The position numbers were made by a program, and so were the translations under genes. Positions 7,155 through 14,598 of a stretch of 35,796 bases of DNA are shown here, one piece after another (within the stretch, counting starts at the first letter, position 1; each line of letters begins with the position of its first letter). Source of the DNA: an uncultured Lachnospira sp. (GTDB taxonomy: Bacteria; Bacillota; Clostridia; Lachnospirales; Lachnospiraceae); assembly GCA_910587485.1 (NCBI GenBank), contig CAJUKN010000025.1, positions 1-35,796 on the forward strand, given 5' to 3'. Under the pieces are notes generated by a model. The model searched no databases and had not been told where the DNA came from. It was given only the letters and a program-made list of their open reading frames with translations.

Positions 7155-8018
7155 TTAGGCTTTATCTGCTGAACCAAAAAGGGTGATTTTTTCACGCACG
7201 GTATTTTTTATTGCTTCAGCACCCGGTGCGAGGAGTTTTCTAGGGTCAAATCCTTTTCCTTCAAGGTCCTTGCCAGCCTCAATATATTTTCTTGTAGCAG
7301 CAGCAAATGAAAGCTGACATTCTGTATTTACATTAATCTTTGCCACGCCTAAAGAAATTGCTTTTTTAATCATATCTTCTGGAATACCTGTACCACCATG
7401 TAAAACTAATGGCATCATTCCAACTTTTTCTTTAACTGCCTCAAGTGTTTCAAAGCTAAGTCCTGCCCAATTTTCAGGATATTTGCCGTGAATATTGCCA
7501 ATACCTGCAGCAAGCATGTCTACGCCAAGGTCAGCAATGGCTTTACACTCGTCTGGGTCAGCACATTCGCCTTGACCGATAACACCATCTTCCTCACCGC
7601 CTATAGAACCAACCTCAGCCTCAAGAGACATTCCTTTTTCTCTTGTAACTTTTACAAGTTCCTTTGTCTTTTCAACATTTTCAGCGATTGGATAGTGTGA
7701 ACCATCAAACATAATTGAAGAAAAACCAGCTTCAATACATTTATAGCAGCCTTCATAAGTGCCATGGTCAAGATGAAGTGCAACTGGAACAGTAATGTTT
7801 TGTTCTTCAATCATCGCCTTTACCATATCTGCAACAACTTTAAAACCTGCCATATACTTTCCAGCGCCTTCAGAAACACCTAAAATAACAGGTGAGTTCA
7901 TTTCCTGTGCTGTAAGAAGGATAGCTTTTGTCCATTCAAGATTGTTAATATTAAACTGTCCAACTGCATAGCCTCCCTGTCGAGCCTTGTTTAACATATC
8001 TGTTGCTGTTGTCAACAT
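7155..8018 (-). CDS. fba: Class II fructose-1,6-bisphosphate aldolase
   Basis: Zinc-dependent cleavage of fructose-1,6-bisphosphate to glyceraldehyde-3-phosphate and dihydroxyacetone phosphate, cytoplasmic, glycolysis and gluconeogenesis. At 287 aa it has the normal length of the bacterial FbaA/GatY-like group. Catalytic Asp84 and zinc ligand His85 lie in LHLDHG. Further zinc ligands are His177 (GNIHGKY) and His207 (LVLHGGTG). Phosphate-binding GSADKA/NVNTE segments are present. KINVNTECQ and a full TIM barrel favour FBP rather than tagatose-bisphosphate, but GatY/KbaY-type activity cannot be excluded by eye. GGGAGG precedes the start. A 10-bp hairpin occupies its 5' untranslated region. Confidence 0.93.
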   Translation of the reverse strand: MLTTATDMLNKARQGGYAVGQFNINNLEWTKAILLTAQEMNSPVILGVSEGAGKYMAGFKVVADMVKAMIEEQNITVPVALHLDHGTYEGCYKCIEAGFSSIMFDGSHYPIAENVEKTKELVKVTREKGMSLEAEVGSIGGEEDGVIGQGECADPDECKAIADLGVDMLAAGIGNIHGKYPENWAGLSFETLEAVKEKVGMMPLVLHGGTGIPEDMIKKAISLGVAKINVNTECQLSFAAATRKYIEAGKDLEGKGFDPRKLLAPGAEAIKNTVREKITLFGSADKA

Positions 8019-8051
8019 AAATAATACCTCCCATAAGAATATTCTAATAAT

Positions 8052-8088
8052 TTGTGGTTGTGAAAAACGTCACTATGTACAACCACAA
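8052..8088 (-). promoter_or_regulatory. Hairpin in the fba 5' untranslated region
   Basis: TTGTGGTTGT (8052-8061) and ACAACCACAA (8079-8088) form a perfect 10-bp stem. The loop itself contains GTGA..TCAC on the transcript strand. It lies 34-70 nt upstream of the fba start and just downstream of a minus-strand TATAAT (8101-8106), so it would be at the very 5' end of the mRNA. A stabilising or regulatory role is an inference. The rest of the gap up to the next leader element holds no gene I can support. Confidence 0.45.
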
Positions 8089-8340
8089 CGATTCTATAAC
8101 ATTATACCTTATTTCATTATAAAAAAAAAGCATAACATAAAAAAATTAATAGCATTTATTTTGGAAATGGTTTATACTTTATTTAGGAAAATGTTTAAAT
8201 GTATACGTTATAAAAAATATACGATTTCACATAGTGTATTTGATGATTTATAAGTTATGGTGTAAGAAGTGATATGTTTTTTTATCAAGATTTAAGTCAT
8301 AGTAAAAAATAAATTGTTATACAAGTGAAAATCTAACTAG

Positions 8341-8427
8341 CAATTTGTGTCTGTATGTTGCTTGATGCAAAAGGTTACAAAAAGAACTTAAAACTTTATA
8401 TGCCAATAGTAGTATAGAAATGGAGGA
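8341..8427 (+). promoter_or_regulatory. Structured leader element, copy B
   Basis: Helix 1: TTTGTG (8344-8349) with TGCAAA (8366-8371). Helix 2: TCTGTATGTTGCTT (8350-8363) with TAGTAGTATAGA (8407-8418). Helix 2 keeps pairing although both strands have changed relative to the 28246 copy (G-C to A-U and C-G to U-A). The second arm ends 3 nt before GGAGG, the ribosome-binding site of the 90-aa membrane protein. Confidence 0.7.
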
Positions 8428-8432
8428 TTTTT

Positions 8433-8705
8433 ATGGATATTGATTTTTATGATTCAGAAGCCCATGCTGGTTCATCATATTGGCCATTTTTAGGATTTAT
8501 GGTGTTTTTAATTGGCTTTGTTATTGTTTTTATCGGAATTGTAAAGATAGTTAATGCAAAACATCAATTTAATTTGTTTTATGACCAAAGAGATAGAAAA
8601 AATTTGGAAGAACCAAAATATGTTAGAGACAAAAAAATAGGAATTATTTTAACAGTAATAGGAATTGTGATGATAGTTGCATCATTTTTTATAGAAAGAC
8701 TATAA
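8433..8705 (+). CDS. Small two-pass membrane protein (90 aa)
   Basis: No family recognised. A short acidic N-terminus (DIDFYDSEAHAGSSYW) is followed by a first membrane helix at about residues 17-42. A charged loop (NLFYDQRDRKNLEEPKYVRDKK) comes next, then a second helix at about 68-87. The positive loop suggests both ends lie outside and the loop inside the cytoplasm. GGAGG lies 6 nt upstream of the ATG. It stands alone behind a copy of the structured leader element and before a stem-loop repeat. Confidence 0.75.
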   Translation: MDIDFYDSEAHAGSSYWPFLGFMVFLIGFVIVFIGIVKIVNAKHQFNLFYDQRDRKNLEEPKYVRDKKIGIILTVIGIVMIVASFFIERL

Positions 8706-8789
8706 TTATCTTAAATTTTAGCTTTATTAGGGAAGGATTGCGTCTTTTAAGCATGAGTGAGCCTTGCCTGTTAAAAAAATGCCATGAAG

Positions 8790-8850
8790 TGGAAATGAAG
8801 TTAAAAGCGAGCAGTAAAGCGGATTGTGAATATCCGCTTTACTGATATTT
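8790..8850 (+). repeat. Dispersed stem-loop repeat, copy 2
   Basis: Perfect 13-bp stem CAGTAAAGCGGAT (8812-8824) / ATCCGCTTTACTG (8832-8844) with loop TGTGAAT. It is preceded by GTTAAAAGCGAG as in the other copies. It is the longest stem of the family. It lies about 100 bp downstream of the 90-aa gene and has no T-run, so it is not a standard terminator. Confidence 0.7.
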
Positions 8851-8933
8851 GGCTGTATGTTAGAGCAAATATTTTATATTTGTTATAATTGAGCAGGAAT
8901 TAAAAAAATTGTTGCTTGTTATGTAAAAAACAC

Positions 8934-8951
8934 CGTCCACTTGAGTGGACG
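8934..8951. repeat. Perfect 18-bp palindrome in a gene-free region
   Basis: CGTCCACT-TG-AGTGGACG is flanked by ACAC on the left and then GATGAAAGAGGGAGGCGAG. No T-run follows. It lies in the ~420 bp between the small membrane protein and the zinc-ribbon gene, which otherwise holds only the stem-loop repeat. It could be a protein-binding operator or an RNA hairpin. Confidence 0.5.
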
Positions 8952-9126
8952 ATGAAAGAGGGAGGCGAGCTGTTTGTCTACTAACAACTCAAATTATGAA
9001 AAAGTATTTAACTTGTAATCATGTTTAATTCTCTTTAAGTATATGTGCCAAAAGTGAAGAAATGATGTTGATTATGTTAATTTAAATTAAAAGAAATATG
9101 AATAAATTATGAAGGGGTCTAAGATT

Positions 9127-10392
9127 ATGCCAATAACGTATAAATGTGCTTCTTGTGGTGGTATAATGGAATTTGACAGTGTAAGTCAAAAGTTAAAATG
9201 TATACAGTGTGGCAATACAAAAGATATTGAAACAATGGATGCTGATAATTTGACGGATAGAACCGTCAATCAAGAGCATGAAAATACAGTTGATATGAAG
9301 CTGTATCATTGTAAGAGCTGTGGAGCAGAACTAATTACAGATGAATTTACAGCAGCTACAATCTGTTCATTTTGTGGTAATCCATCTCTTGTAGGAGAGC
9401 AGATTCAGGGAGTATATAAGCCGCAAAGAATCATTCCATTTAAGATGAATAAAGAGGAAGCACAGCAAAAATATAGAGAATGGATAAGAAAAGGAATACT
9501 TACGCCAAAAGAATTAAAAGATAAGGCGACAGTAGAAAAAATATCTGGGTTATATGTACCTTACTGGCTGTATGATTACCATGCACAGTCTCAAATGACA
9601 GCTAATGCAGAGATTGTAAATGTTGAGAGAAAAGGTGAATATGAGATAACCTATCACAAAGAATATCATGTATATAGAGATGTCTCGGCAAATTTTAATA
9701 AAGTTCCAGCAGATGCCTCAAAAAATATGGAAGATAGTGTTATGGATAAATTGGAGCCATTTCGTTATGAAGAACTTAAGCCATTTGCAATGGAATATAT
9801 GTCAGGATACTTATCTGAGCGGTATAGTGTTTCAGCAGAGGAGATGAGACCACATGTAGAAAAGCGAATTGATAATTATATTACAGATATAACAAAAGAT
9901 ACCATAACAGGATATTCACATGTCAGTGTGGTAAGTAATCATATTAATAAGATAAAACAAGGTGTTGAGTATATTATGATACCTGTATGGCTTTTAAATT
10001 GCCGATATAACAGCAAAGATTTTCAATTTATGATTAATGGACAGACAGGAAAGATTGTTGCAGACCGACCGATAAGTATTCAAAAATGTATACTGGCAGC
10101 AGTTAGTACCTTTCTTTTATCACTTCTTCTTATAATGGCAGGAGATGCGCTTTTATTTGCAAAGGATGTCGGATTTGTTCAAGGCATGTGTGATGATATA
10201 TTAATTAAACTAATTATTGCAATTATTGTTACAGCACTGGCTATTATGCTTATGCTTCACAGTTCGCGAGCGCATATGACTGTAGGCAGTAATACATATG
10301 CAGGTGATAATATTCGTATACGCAGGCGTGAAGATACATATATAAGAACAAGAAAAACAGAACGCAAAATAGAAAATAATAGTAAGAAGTAG
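9127..10392 (+). CDS. Zinc-ribbon membrane protein
   Basis: Two zinc ribbons open the protein: C7/C10 with C25/C28, and C62/C65 with C80/C83. A large soluble middle part (about 95-310) follows, rich in aromatic and charged residues and containing SGLYVPYWLYDYHAQ. Two membrane helices then appear (about 320-345 and 365-385), with a short basic tail (RIRRREDTYIRTRKTERK). This matches uncharacterised TFIIB-type zinc-ribbon membrane proteins of Clostridia. No enzyme motif is visible, and a role in membrane-associated assembly or sensing is a guess. I chose the ATG at 9127 because AAGGGG lies 9 nt upstream. The in-frame ATG at 9109 overlaps that ribosome-binding site and has none of its own. Confidence 0.8.
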   Translation: MPITYKCASCGGIMEFDSVSQKLKCIQCGNTKDIETMDADNLTDRTVNQEHENTVDMKLYHCKSCGAELITDEFTAATICSFCGNPSLVGEQIQGVYKPQRIIPFKMNKEEAQQKYREWIRKGILTPKELKDKATVEKISGLYVPYWLYDYHAQSQMTANAEIVNVERKGEYEITYHKEYHVYRDVSANFNKVPADASKNMEDSVMDKLEPFRYEELKPFAMEYMSGYLSERYSVSAEEMRPHVEKRIDNYITDITKDTITGYSHVSVVSNHINKIKQGVEYIMIPVWLLNCRYNSKDFQFMINGQTGKIVADRPISIQKCILAAVSTFLLSLLLIMAGDALLFAKDVGFVQGMCDDILIKLIIAIIVTALAIMLMLHSSRAHMTVGSNTYAGDNIRIRRREDTYIRTRKTERKIENNSKK

Positions 10393-10489
10393 ATAAAATG
10401 AATTAGATGTATAAAGATGGAACCACTGTTAAAATAAAACAAAAACAGCAAACCTATAAGACATCAAAATATATAGATTAATAGACATG

Positions 10490-10533
10490 AAAACTCGGAA
10501 AGAAGTTGTAACAATTTATTCTCTCCGAGTTTT
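10490..10533 (+). terminator. Terminator after the zinc-ribbon gene
   Basis: AAAACTCGGA / TCCGAGTTTT, a perfect 10-bp stem with a 24-nt loop that can fold further, followed by TATCATTGTTTTTT. It lies about 100 bp past the stop. The remaining ~180 bp to the cyclophilin stop shows nothing else that I can support. Confidence 0.65.
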
Positions 10534-10712
10534 TATCATTGTTTTTTATATACTTACGAATGTTTAGCACTATAAAATTACTTGCTGGTTGCATTCGTTT
10601 TTATCTTTTTTTCCATGAATTTTATTATTTCATCTGTTCCTTATAGATAAGTCACATTGATTGGAACATGGGGTTATCATTGGCAGATACTTTAACTGCC
10701 TCAATAAATATT

Positions 10713-11237
10713 TTAAAGCGTTTTTGGTTCTGGATACTCTACTCCAAATGTTTCAACAGTTACTGATTTCATTACAGGCGGTTTTTGTGGACGGTCTTCC
10801 CAATCGGTTGGTACAGATGCAATATCATTTAGTGTATCTTCACCTTCAATTAGTTTGCCAAAAGCAGCGTAATCACCATCAAGATTTGGAGCATTTTCGT
10901 GCATAATAAAAAATTGTGAGCCTGCAGAGTTTGGATTACCAGAACGAGCCATTGAGAGAACGCCTTTTGTGTGCTTTAAGTCATTTCTAAAGCCATTGCG
11001 TTTAAATTCCCCTTTAATTGAATATCCGGGACCGCCCATTCCAGTACCGTCTGGGTCACCGCCTTGAATCATAAAGCCAGAAATAATACGGTGAAATATA
11101 AGTCCATCATAAAATCCTTTTTGGATAAGAGATATAAAATTATTAACTGTATTAGGGGCTATTTCTGGATAAAGTTCAGCTTTCATCACTTTACCATCTT
11201 CCATTGTAAATGTTACTATTGGGTTTTGTTCTTCCAT
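10713..11237 (-). CDS. Cyclophilin-type peptidyl-prolyl cis-trans isomerase
   Basis: Catalyses cis/trans isomerisation of proline peptide bonds and probably acts as a cytoplasmic folding helper, since no signal peptide or lipobox is seen. Cyclophilin landmarks are in order: FHRIISGFMIQGGDPDGTG (catalytic Arg and Phe region), GVLSMARSGNPNSAGSQFFI (Gln/Phe pocket) and LDGDYAAFGKLIEGEDTLND. At 174 aa it has the usual single-domain bacterial length. I use the ATG at 11237, since AAAGGAAG lies 7-8 nt upstream. An in-frame TTG further out would swallow that site. It is a single gene, convergent with the zinc-ribbon gene. Confidence 0.93.
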   Translation of the reverse strand: MEEQNPIVTFTMEDGKVMKAELYPEIAPNTVNNFISLIQKGFYDGLIFHRIISGFMIQGGDPDGTGMGGPGYSIKGEFKRNGFRNDLKHTKGVLSMARSGNPNSAGSQFFIMHENAPNLDGDYAAFGKLIEGEDTLNDIASVPTDWEDRPQKPPVMKSVTVETFGVEYPEPKTL

Positions 11238-11359
11238 TGTTCTTCCTTTCAAAAAATAATATTTTAATTAAAATAATAGTTGCAATTTTTCAAATATTGT
11301 ATATGATATGTGAAAAAATGTCAAACTGGAATCATGCACAATACCTTAAAGGTCATCGA

Positions 11360-11415
11360 TAATTTGTGTTTGCCATTGTTTGATATAAAGTTATTTATGC
11401 GTAAAAATAGGGGAT
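11360..11415 (+). promoter_or_regulatory. Structured leader element, copy C (divergent)
   Basis: Helix 1: TTTGTG (11363-11368) with TATAAA (11384-11389), two G-U pairs. The second 5' arm has drifted (TTTGCCATTGTTTG). It can still pair in part with ATGCGTAAA near 11397-11405 through TTTGCCAT with one bulge. The tail reads AAAAATAGGGG, corresponding to AGAAATGGGG in other copies, and supplies the ribosome-binding site of the GNAT gene. Confidence 0.5.
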
Positions 11416-11419
11416 TACT

Positions 11420-12283
11420 ATGTTAAAACAAATTTATGTTTCAATGGATATTTTTCAAAAATTTCCTCAAATAGAAAAAGATTACAATGATTTTGTTTGC
11501 AGAATGAACAATGATAAGATTGATGTAAAGCAACTTGATATTAAAAATAGTTTAGATAATTGTAGTATATTTATGGATCGTTTAAAAGGATTAAAAAATG
11601 ATAGTCTTGTGTTGACAACAGAATTTAATGCAATGAATATAGAAGATAAAAATATATTTTGTGTTGGATTTGGAGAAGATTATAGTGGAAAGTTACCTTA
11701 TGTGATTATGGATTTATATGTCACCCATAATTATATGCGCCTTATTTATGCAAGGTATACACATACCCCATTTGTTGTTGCTAGTACCAATCGTCTTTTA
11801 TTAAGAGAGATACAATTATGTGATGTTAAGGATTTGTGTAAATTATATAATACACTTTCTGATTGTCCTTATTTGGAGCCTCTATATTCTTATGAAAAAG
11901 AACTTGAATTTACTAAAAATTATATTACTAATATGTATGGCTTTTATCAATATGGTCTGTGGCTTGTCTATGAAAAATCAACACAAGAACTCGTTGGCAG
12001 AGTTGGAATAGAAAACAGACAAATTGATGGGGTATTGCGGCAGGAATTAGGCTATGTGATTGGCAAGAATTATCAGCATAAAGGGTATGCGTATGAAGCA
12101 GCAAAAGCAGTGCTAAAATATGCAAAGGAAGAATTGTTTTTAGATGAACTATTTATATGTGTGCAAAAAGATAATATACCTTCCATTGGTTTAGCAAAAA
12201 AGTTGGGCTTTACATCATATGGTGAAGCCCAAGAATTTATAATATATAATTGTTTACTTACAGAGAAAATGCATATCGGATAA
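11420..12283 (+). CDS. GNAT N-acetyltransferase with extra N-terminal domain
   Basis: The C-terminal ~165 residues form a RimJ/RimL-like GNAT acetyltransferase. They contain RLLLREIQLCDVKDL, then LVGRVGIENRQ and the acetyl-CoA site ELGYVIGKNYQHKGYAYEAAKAVLKYA. NIPSIGLAKKLGFTSYG (the family's N-xxS-x-xLxKxGF element) closes the domain. The first ~115 residues are a separate, unrecognised domain with an alternating hydrophobic pattern (SLVLTTEFNAMNIEDKNIFCVGFG). Similar two-part proteins occur in Lachnospiraceae. Substrate unknown. GGGG lies 8 nt upstream of the ATG, inside the tail of the leader element. The 3' end overlaps the convergent downstream gene by 26 bp. Confidence 0.85.
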   Translation: MLKQIYVSMDIFQKFPQIEKDYNDFVCRMNNDKIDVKQLDIKNSLDNCSIFMDRLKGLKNDSLVLTTEFNAMNIEDKNIFCVGFGEDYSGKLPYVIMDLYVTHNYMRLIYARYTHTPFVVASTNRLLLREIQLCDVKDLCKLYNTLSDCPYLEPLYSYEKELEFTKNYITNMYGFYQYGLWLVYEKSTQELVGRVGIENRQIDGVLRQELGYVIGKNYQHKGYAYEAAKAVLKYAKEELFLDELFICVQKDNIPSIGLAKKLGFTSYGEAQEFIIYNCLLTEKMHIG

Positions 12284-12953
12284 ATTCGGTTGCATTTTCA
12301 GGATTTTTGGCAGAAACAACAACACCATAACAAGGATTGTCCATAGTAAAATTCGTTTCAGACTTTATTTTTGTATGTTGTAAATTAACAGCAACAGGAA
12401 TATTTGTACCATCCTTTTTTGTGTAATAAACAATATTTTCTTCGCCAATTTCTGAGAGTTCTTGTTGTGATAAAATGGTGGTTAAATCCATAAAATAAGG
12501 TTCTATATCCGTTGAAAAATAAGTAATATATTCTGGATTTGCCATAAATCCATCAATGGAACCCGTAGAAGATAATATATAAAGTTTAGAACGACTGATT
12601 TCCGCTTCTTGGTCCATTGGCTGCACAATAAGAGAATAATTATAATCAATTTCTGCACGCTGTTTTTTTCCATCAATTCCAAGATGTTGTGTAAAGCCTT
12701 GTGTGATGGCATCTGTGCGGTCATCATATCCTGTTATTTTTCCATCAACTACAGCAATATAACATACAGAATCATAATCGTTTTGAATATAAAAATAAAC
12801 AAAGCTGCCTATGATTAATGCAGATATAATAATAGTTAAAATATGAAATTTATAATATTCAAATATATAGGATATTTTTTCGCTAAAACTTAATTCTTTA
12901 AATAATGTTTTTTGTTCTTTAGGCATAGGTTTTTTGAATAATTGAAAAGACAT
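12258..12953 (-). CDS. Single-pass membrane protein, extracytoplasmic domain (231 aa)
   Basis: No family recognised. A cytoplasmic basic N-terminus (FKKPMPKEQKTLFKELSFSEKISYIFEYYK) precedes one membrane helix at about residues 36-57 (ILTIIISALIIGSFVYFYI). An outside domain of about 170 residues follows, containing GSIDGFMANPEYITYF and NPCYGVVVSAKNPENATEFIRYAF. That ending resembles substrate-binding-like or TetR-neighbour membrane proteins of Lachnospiraceae, but I assign no function. The start at 12953 is preceded by GGGAGGG. A longer frame to 12992 would include that site. Its 3' end overlaps the convergent GNAT gene. Confidence 0.75.
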   Translation of the reverse strand: MSFQLFKKPMPKEQKTLFKELSFSEKISYIFEYYKFHILTIIISALIIGSFVYFYIQNDYDSVCYIAVVDGKITGYDDRTDAITQGFTQHLGIDGKKQRAEIDYNYSLIVQPMDQEAEISRSKLYILSSTGSIDGFMANPEYITYFSTDIEPYFMDLTTILSQQELSEIGEENIVYYTKKDGTNIPVAVNLQHTKIKSETNFTMDNPCYGVVVSAKNPENATEFIRYAFSL

Positions 12954-13087
12954 ATGCTTATCCCTCCCATCAAACAAAAGTTTATAAAACAAACTTTAAT
13001 ACTATTGCTTTGGCTATTTTAACATAATTATTTGACAATAAGTATATTTTTATAAATATTTAATAAAAATGGAGAAAAAACTTTTCA

Positions 13088-13152
13088 TTTTATGTGGTAT
13101 ACAGTATAATCAAAACATTATGAATATGAGTGGTCTGTTTTGCCACATAAAA
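13088..13152. repeat. Inverted repeat spanning a possible promoter of the DUF624 gene
   Basis: TTTTATGTGG (13088-13097) and CCACATAAAA (13143-13152) are perfect 10-bp arms separated by 45 bp. The interval includes TATAAT (13105-13110), with TTTTCA 17 bp before it. Because the left arm would lie upstream of the transcript start, DNA looping or an operator pair is more likely than an RNA hairpin. Confidence 0.4.
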
Positions 13153-13210
13153 GGGTTAAAAATGAAGATTAGCGTGAAAAATAAATAGTTTCACAAATTC
13201 AATAAAGTTT

Positions 13211-13277
13211 AACAAGCAATTTATGTCTGCGTGTTGCTTAACATAAAGTTGTCAAAAAGCAGCGCAGAAATGGGGGT
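13211..13277 (+). promoter_or_regulatory. Structured leader element, copy D
   Basis: Helix 1: TTTATG (13220-13225) with CATAAA (13242-13247). This is a full A-U for G-C swap relative to the 28246 copy. Helix 2: TCTGCGTGTTGCTT (13226-13239) with AAGCAGCGCAGA (13257-13268), leaving the same 2-nt bulge as in the other copies. An extra short pair AAGCAA/TTGCTT is possible here. GGGGG follows 3 nt after the second arm, then the DUF624 start. Confidence 0.75.
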
Positions 13278-13281
13278 TTTT

Positions 13282-13983
13282 ATGTTTAGTATTAATGGAA
13301 AATTATTTAAAACATTGTCAAAAGCAGGTGATTTTTTTATTTTAGAATTTTTAGTGATTGTGTTTAGTATACCATTAATTACTGCAGGTGCATCAATGAC
13401 AGCAGCATACTATGTTGGAATGAAATTGGTTCGTGATGAAGAAGGGTATGTATTTAGAGATTTTATAAAATCATGGAAACAAAATTTAAAACAAAGTATT
13501 ATTATTGAATTAACGGTTATTGTACTGGCATTTTTGCTTATTACAGACGTAAGAATATGTCATATGTGGGCGGTAAATGAAGGAAATACATTTGCAAGGA
13601 TTCTGATGTTTGCAGCGTTGGGAATGTGTCTTGTCCTGTGTGCTGCTGTGTTATATGTGTTCCCAATGCTTGCTAAATTTGAAAACAAAGTAGTTGCTAT
13701 TATGAAAAATGCAGTTATTTTATGTATGCATCATTTTTTACAAACGATTATAATGATATTTATTAATGGTGGACTTATTATATTTACAATAAATTTTTGG
13801 ACAGCCTTTATTGTCACAATTCCATTGTCACTGTATGTCAATAGTTTTATATTATCAAGAGTATTTTTGATTTATGCGAAAAATAGTAATACCGCAGATG
13901 TATATAATAATTCAAATAATCCTGAAAATAATAATGATGATAATAAAAATAATGAAAACAGCGACAATGATAATACAGATTAA
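13282..13983 (+). CDS. DUF624 (YesL-like) membrane protein
   Basis: Integral membrane protein of the YesL/DUF624 family, often encoded beside carbohydrate transporters, with no proven function. Expected features are present: the N-terminal FSINGKLFKTLSKAGDFFILEFL, the SIPLITAGASMTAAYYVGMKLVRDEEGYVFRDFIKSWKQNLKQS segment, and about five membrane helices. The tail is unusual: about 30 residues made almost only of Asn, Asp and Glu. I chose the ATG at 13282, preceded by GGGGG. The same frame is open upstream to 13231, but that part is the leader element, so it is not coding. No sugar transporter lies next to it. Expression is probably governed by the leader element. Confidence 0.85.
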   Translation: MFSINGKLFKTLSKAGDFFILEFLVIVFSIPLITAGASMTAAYYVGMKLVRDEEGYVFRDFIKSWKQNLKQSIIIELTVIVLAFLLITDVRICHMWAVNEGNTFARILMFAALGMCLVLCAAVLYVFPMLAKFENKVVAIMKNAVILCMHHFLQTIIMIFINGGLIIFTINFWTAFIVTIPLSLYVNSFILSRVFLIYAKNSNTADVYNNSNNPENNNDDNKNNENSDNDNTD

Positions 13984-14009
13984 AAATTTATTCCTACAAG
14001 CAATGAGGA

Positions 14010-14035
14010 AAATAGCCATGTTTACATGGCTATTT
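14010..14035 (+). terminator. Hairpin just after the DUF624 gene
   Basis: AAATAGCCATG / CATGGCTATTT, a perfect 11-bp stem with a TTTA loop. It precedes the stronger terminator at 14055 and lacks its own long T-run. Confidence 0.5.
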
Positions 14036-14054
14036 GACAAATGCTACAAGAGTT

Positions 14055-14085
14055 AAAAACCCCGCGGCTTTGCCGTGGGGTTTTT
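14055..14085. terminator. Strong bidirectional terminator
   Basis: AAAAACCCCGCGGC / GCCGTGGGGTTTTT, a 14-bp stem with one G-U pair and a TTT loop. It has A and T runs on both sides. It separates the converging DUF624 and PII genes and is notably G/C-rich for this chromosome. Confidence 0.9.
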
Positions 14086-14087
14086 GA

Positions 14088-14426
14088 TTATAGAGCGTCT
14101 GTACCACGTTCGCCTGTGCGGATTCTTACTGCATCATAAACATCATAAATAAATATCTTTCCATCTCCATAAGCACCTGTGTTAATTTTATCAATAATGC
14201 TGTTAATAATGTCTTCAACGCCATCATCACAGACAATTGATTCTACTTTTACTTTTGGCAATAGATTACCATCAAAATCAATTCCATTATATGTTTGTTT
14301 GTGACCACGTTGGCTTCCATAGCCCATAATATTGGTAATCATAAGTCCATGAGAATCATGTTCATATAAAATAGCTTTCAAGTCGTCTAAGCGTTCAGGA
14401 CGTATAATAATTTCTAATTTTTTCAT
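14088..14426 (-). CDS. PII-family nitrogen regulatory protein, Phe at residue 51
   Basis: Small trimeric signal protein that binds ATP/ADP and 2-oxoglutarate and reports nitrogen and energy status to transporters or enzymes. It is exactly 112 aa, the canonical PII length, when started at the ATG with GGAG 7 nt upstream. Family features are MKKLEIIIRPERLDDL, the T-loop GYGSQRGHKQTYNGIDF, LPKVKVE, and the C-terminal TGERGTDAL. Tyr46 is kept, but the position of the uridylylated Tyr51 is Phe51, so classical GlnD-type uridylylation there is not possible. Partners such as amtB are absent from the window, and glnN lies about 8 kb off. The leader contains an ATAGAAAT/ATTTCTAT hairpin (about 14466-14492). 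Confidence 0.93.
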   Translation of the reverse strand: MKKLEIIIRPERLDDLKAILYEHDSHGLMITNIMGYGSQRGHKQTYNGIDFDGNLLPKVKVESIVCDDGVEDIINSIIDKINTGAYGDGKIFIYDVYDAVRIRTGERGTDAL

Positions 14427-14598
14427 AATAATCTCCATTCCAAAGTACAATATAAGAATTGCACAATAGAAATTCGCAAAAGGGATTTCTATTGCTGTAG
14501 TATCATTTGTGAAAAAAGCAATGCTGTATAAGAAATACACAGATACGATGTCATATTTGATTAAAAAACGATATATTTAAAAATAATTTTGTAATTGC

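Noticed and set aside
7987..8253. 88-aa plus-strand frame across the fba start
   Set aside because: No ribosome-binding site, overlaps the fba N-terminus and its promoter, and the composition is that of A/T-rich spacer.
13231..13281. In-frame N-terminal extension of the DUF624 protein from GTG
   Set aside because: These codons are the structured leader element; the real ribosome-binding site (GGGGG) and ATG follow at 13272-13284.
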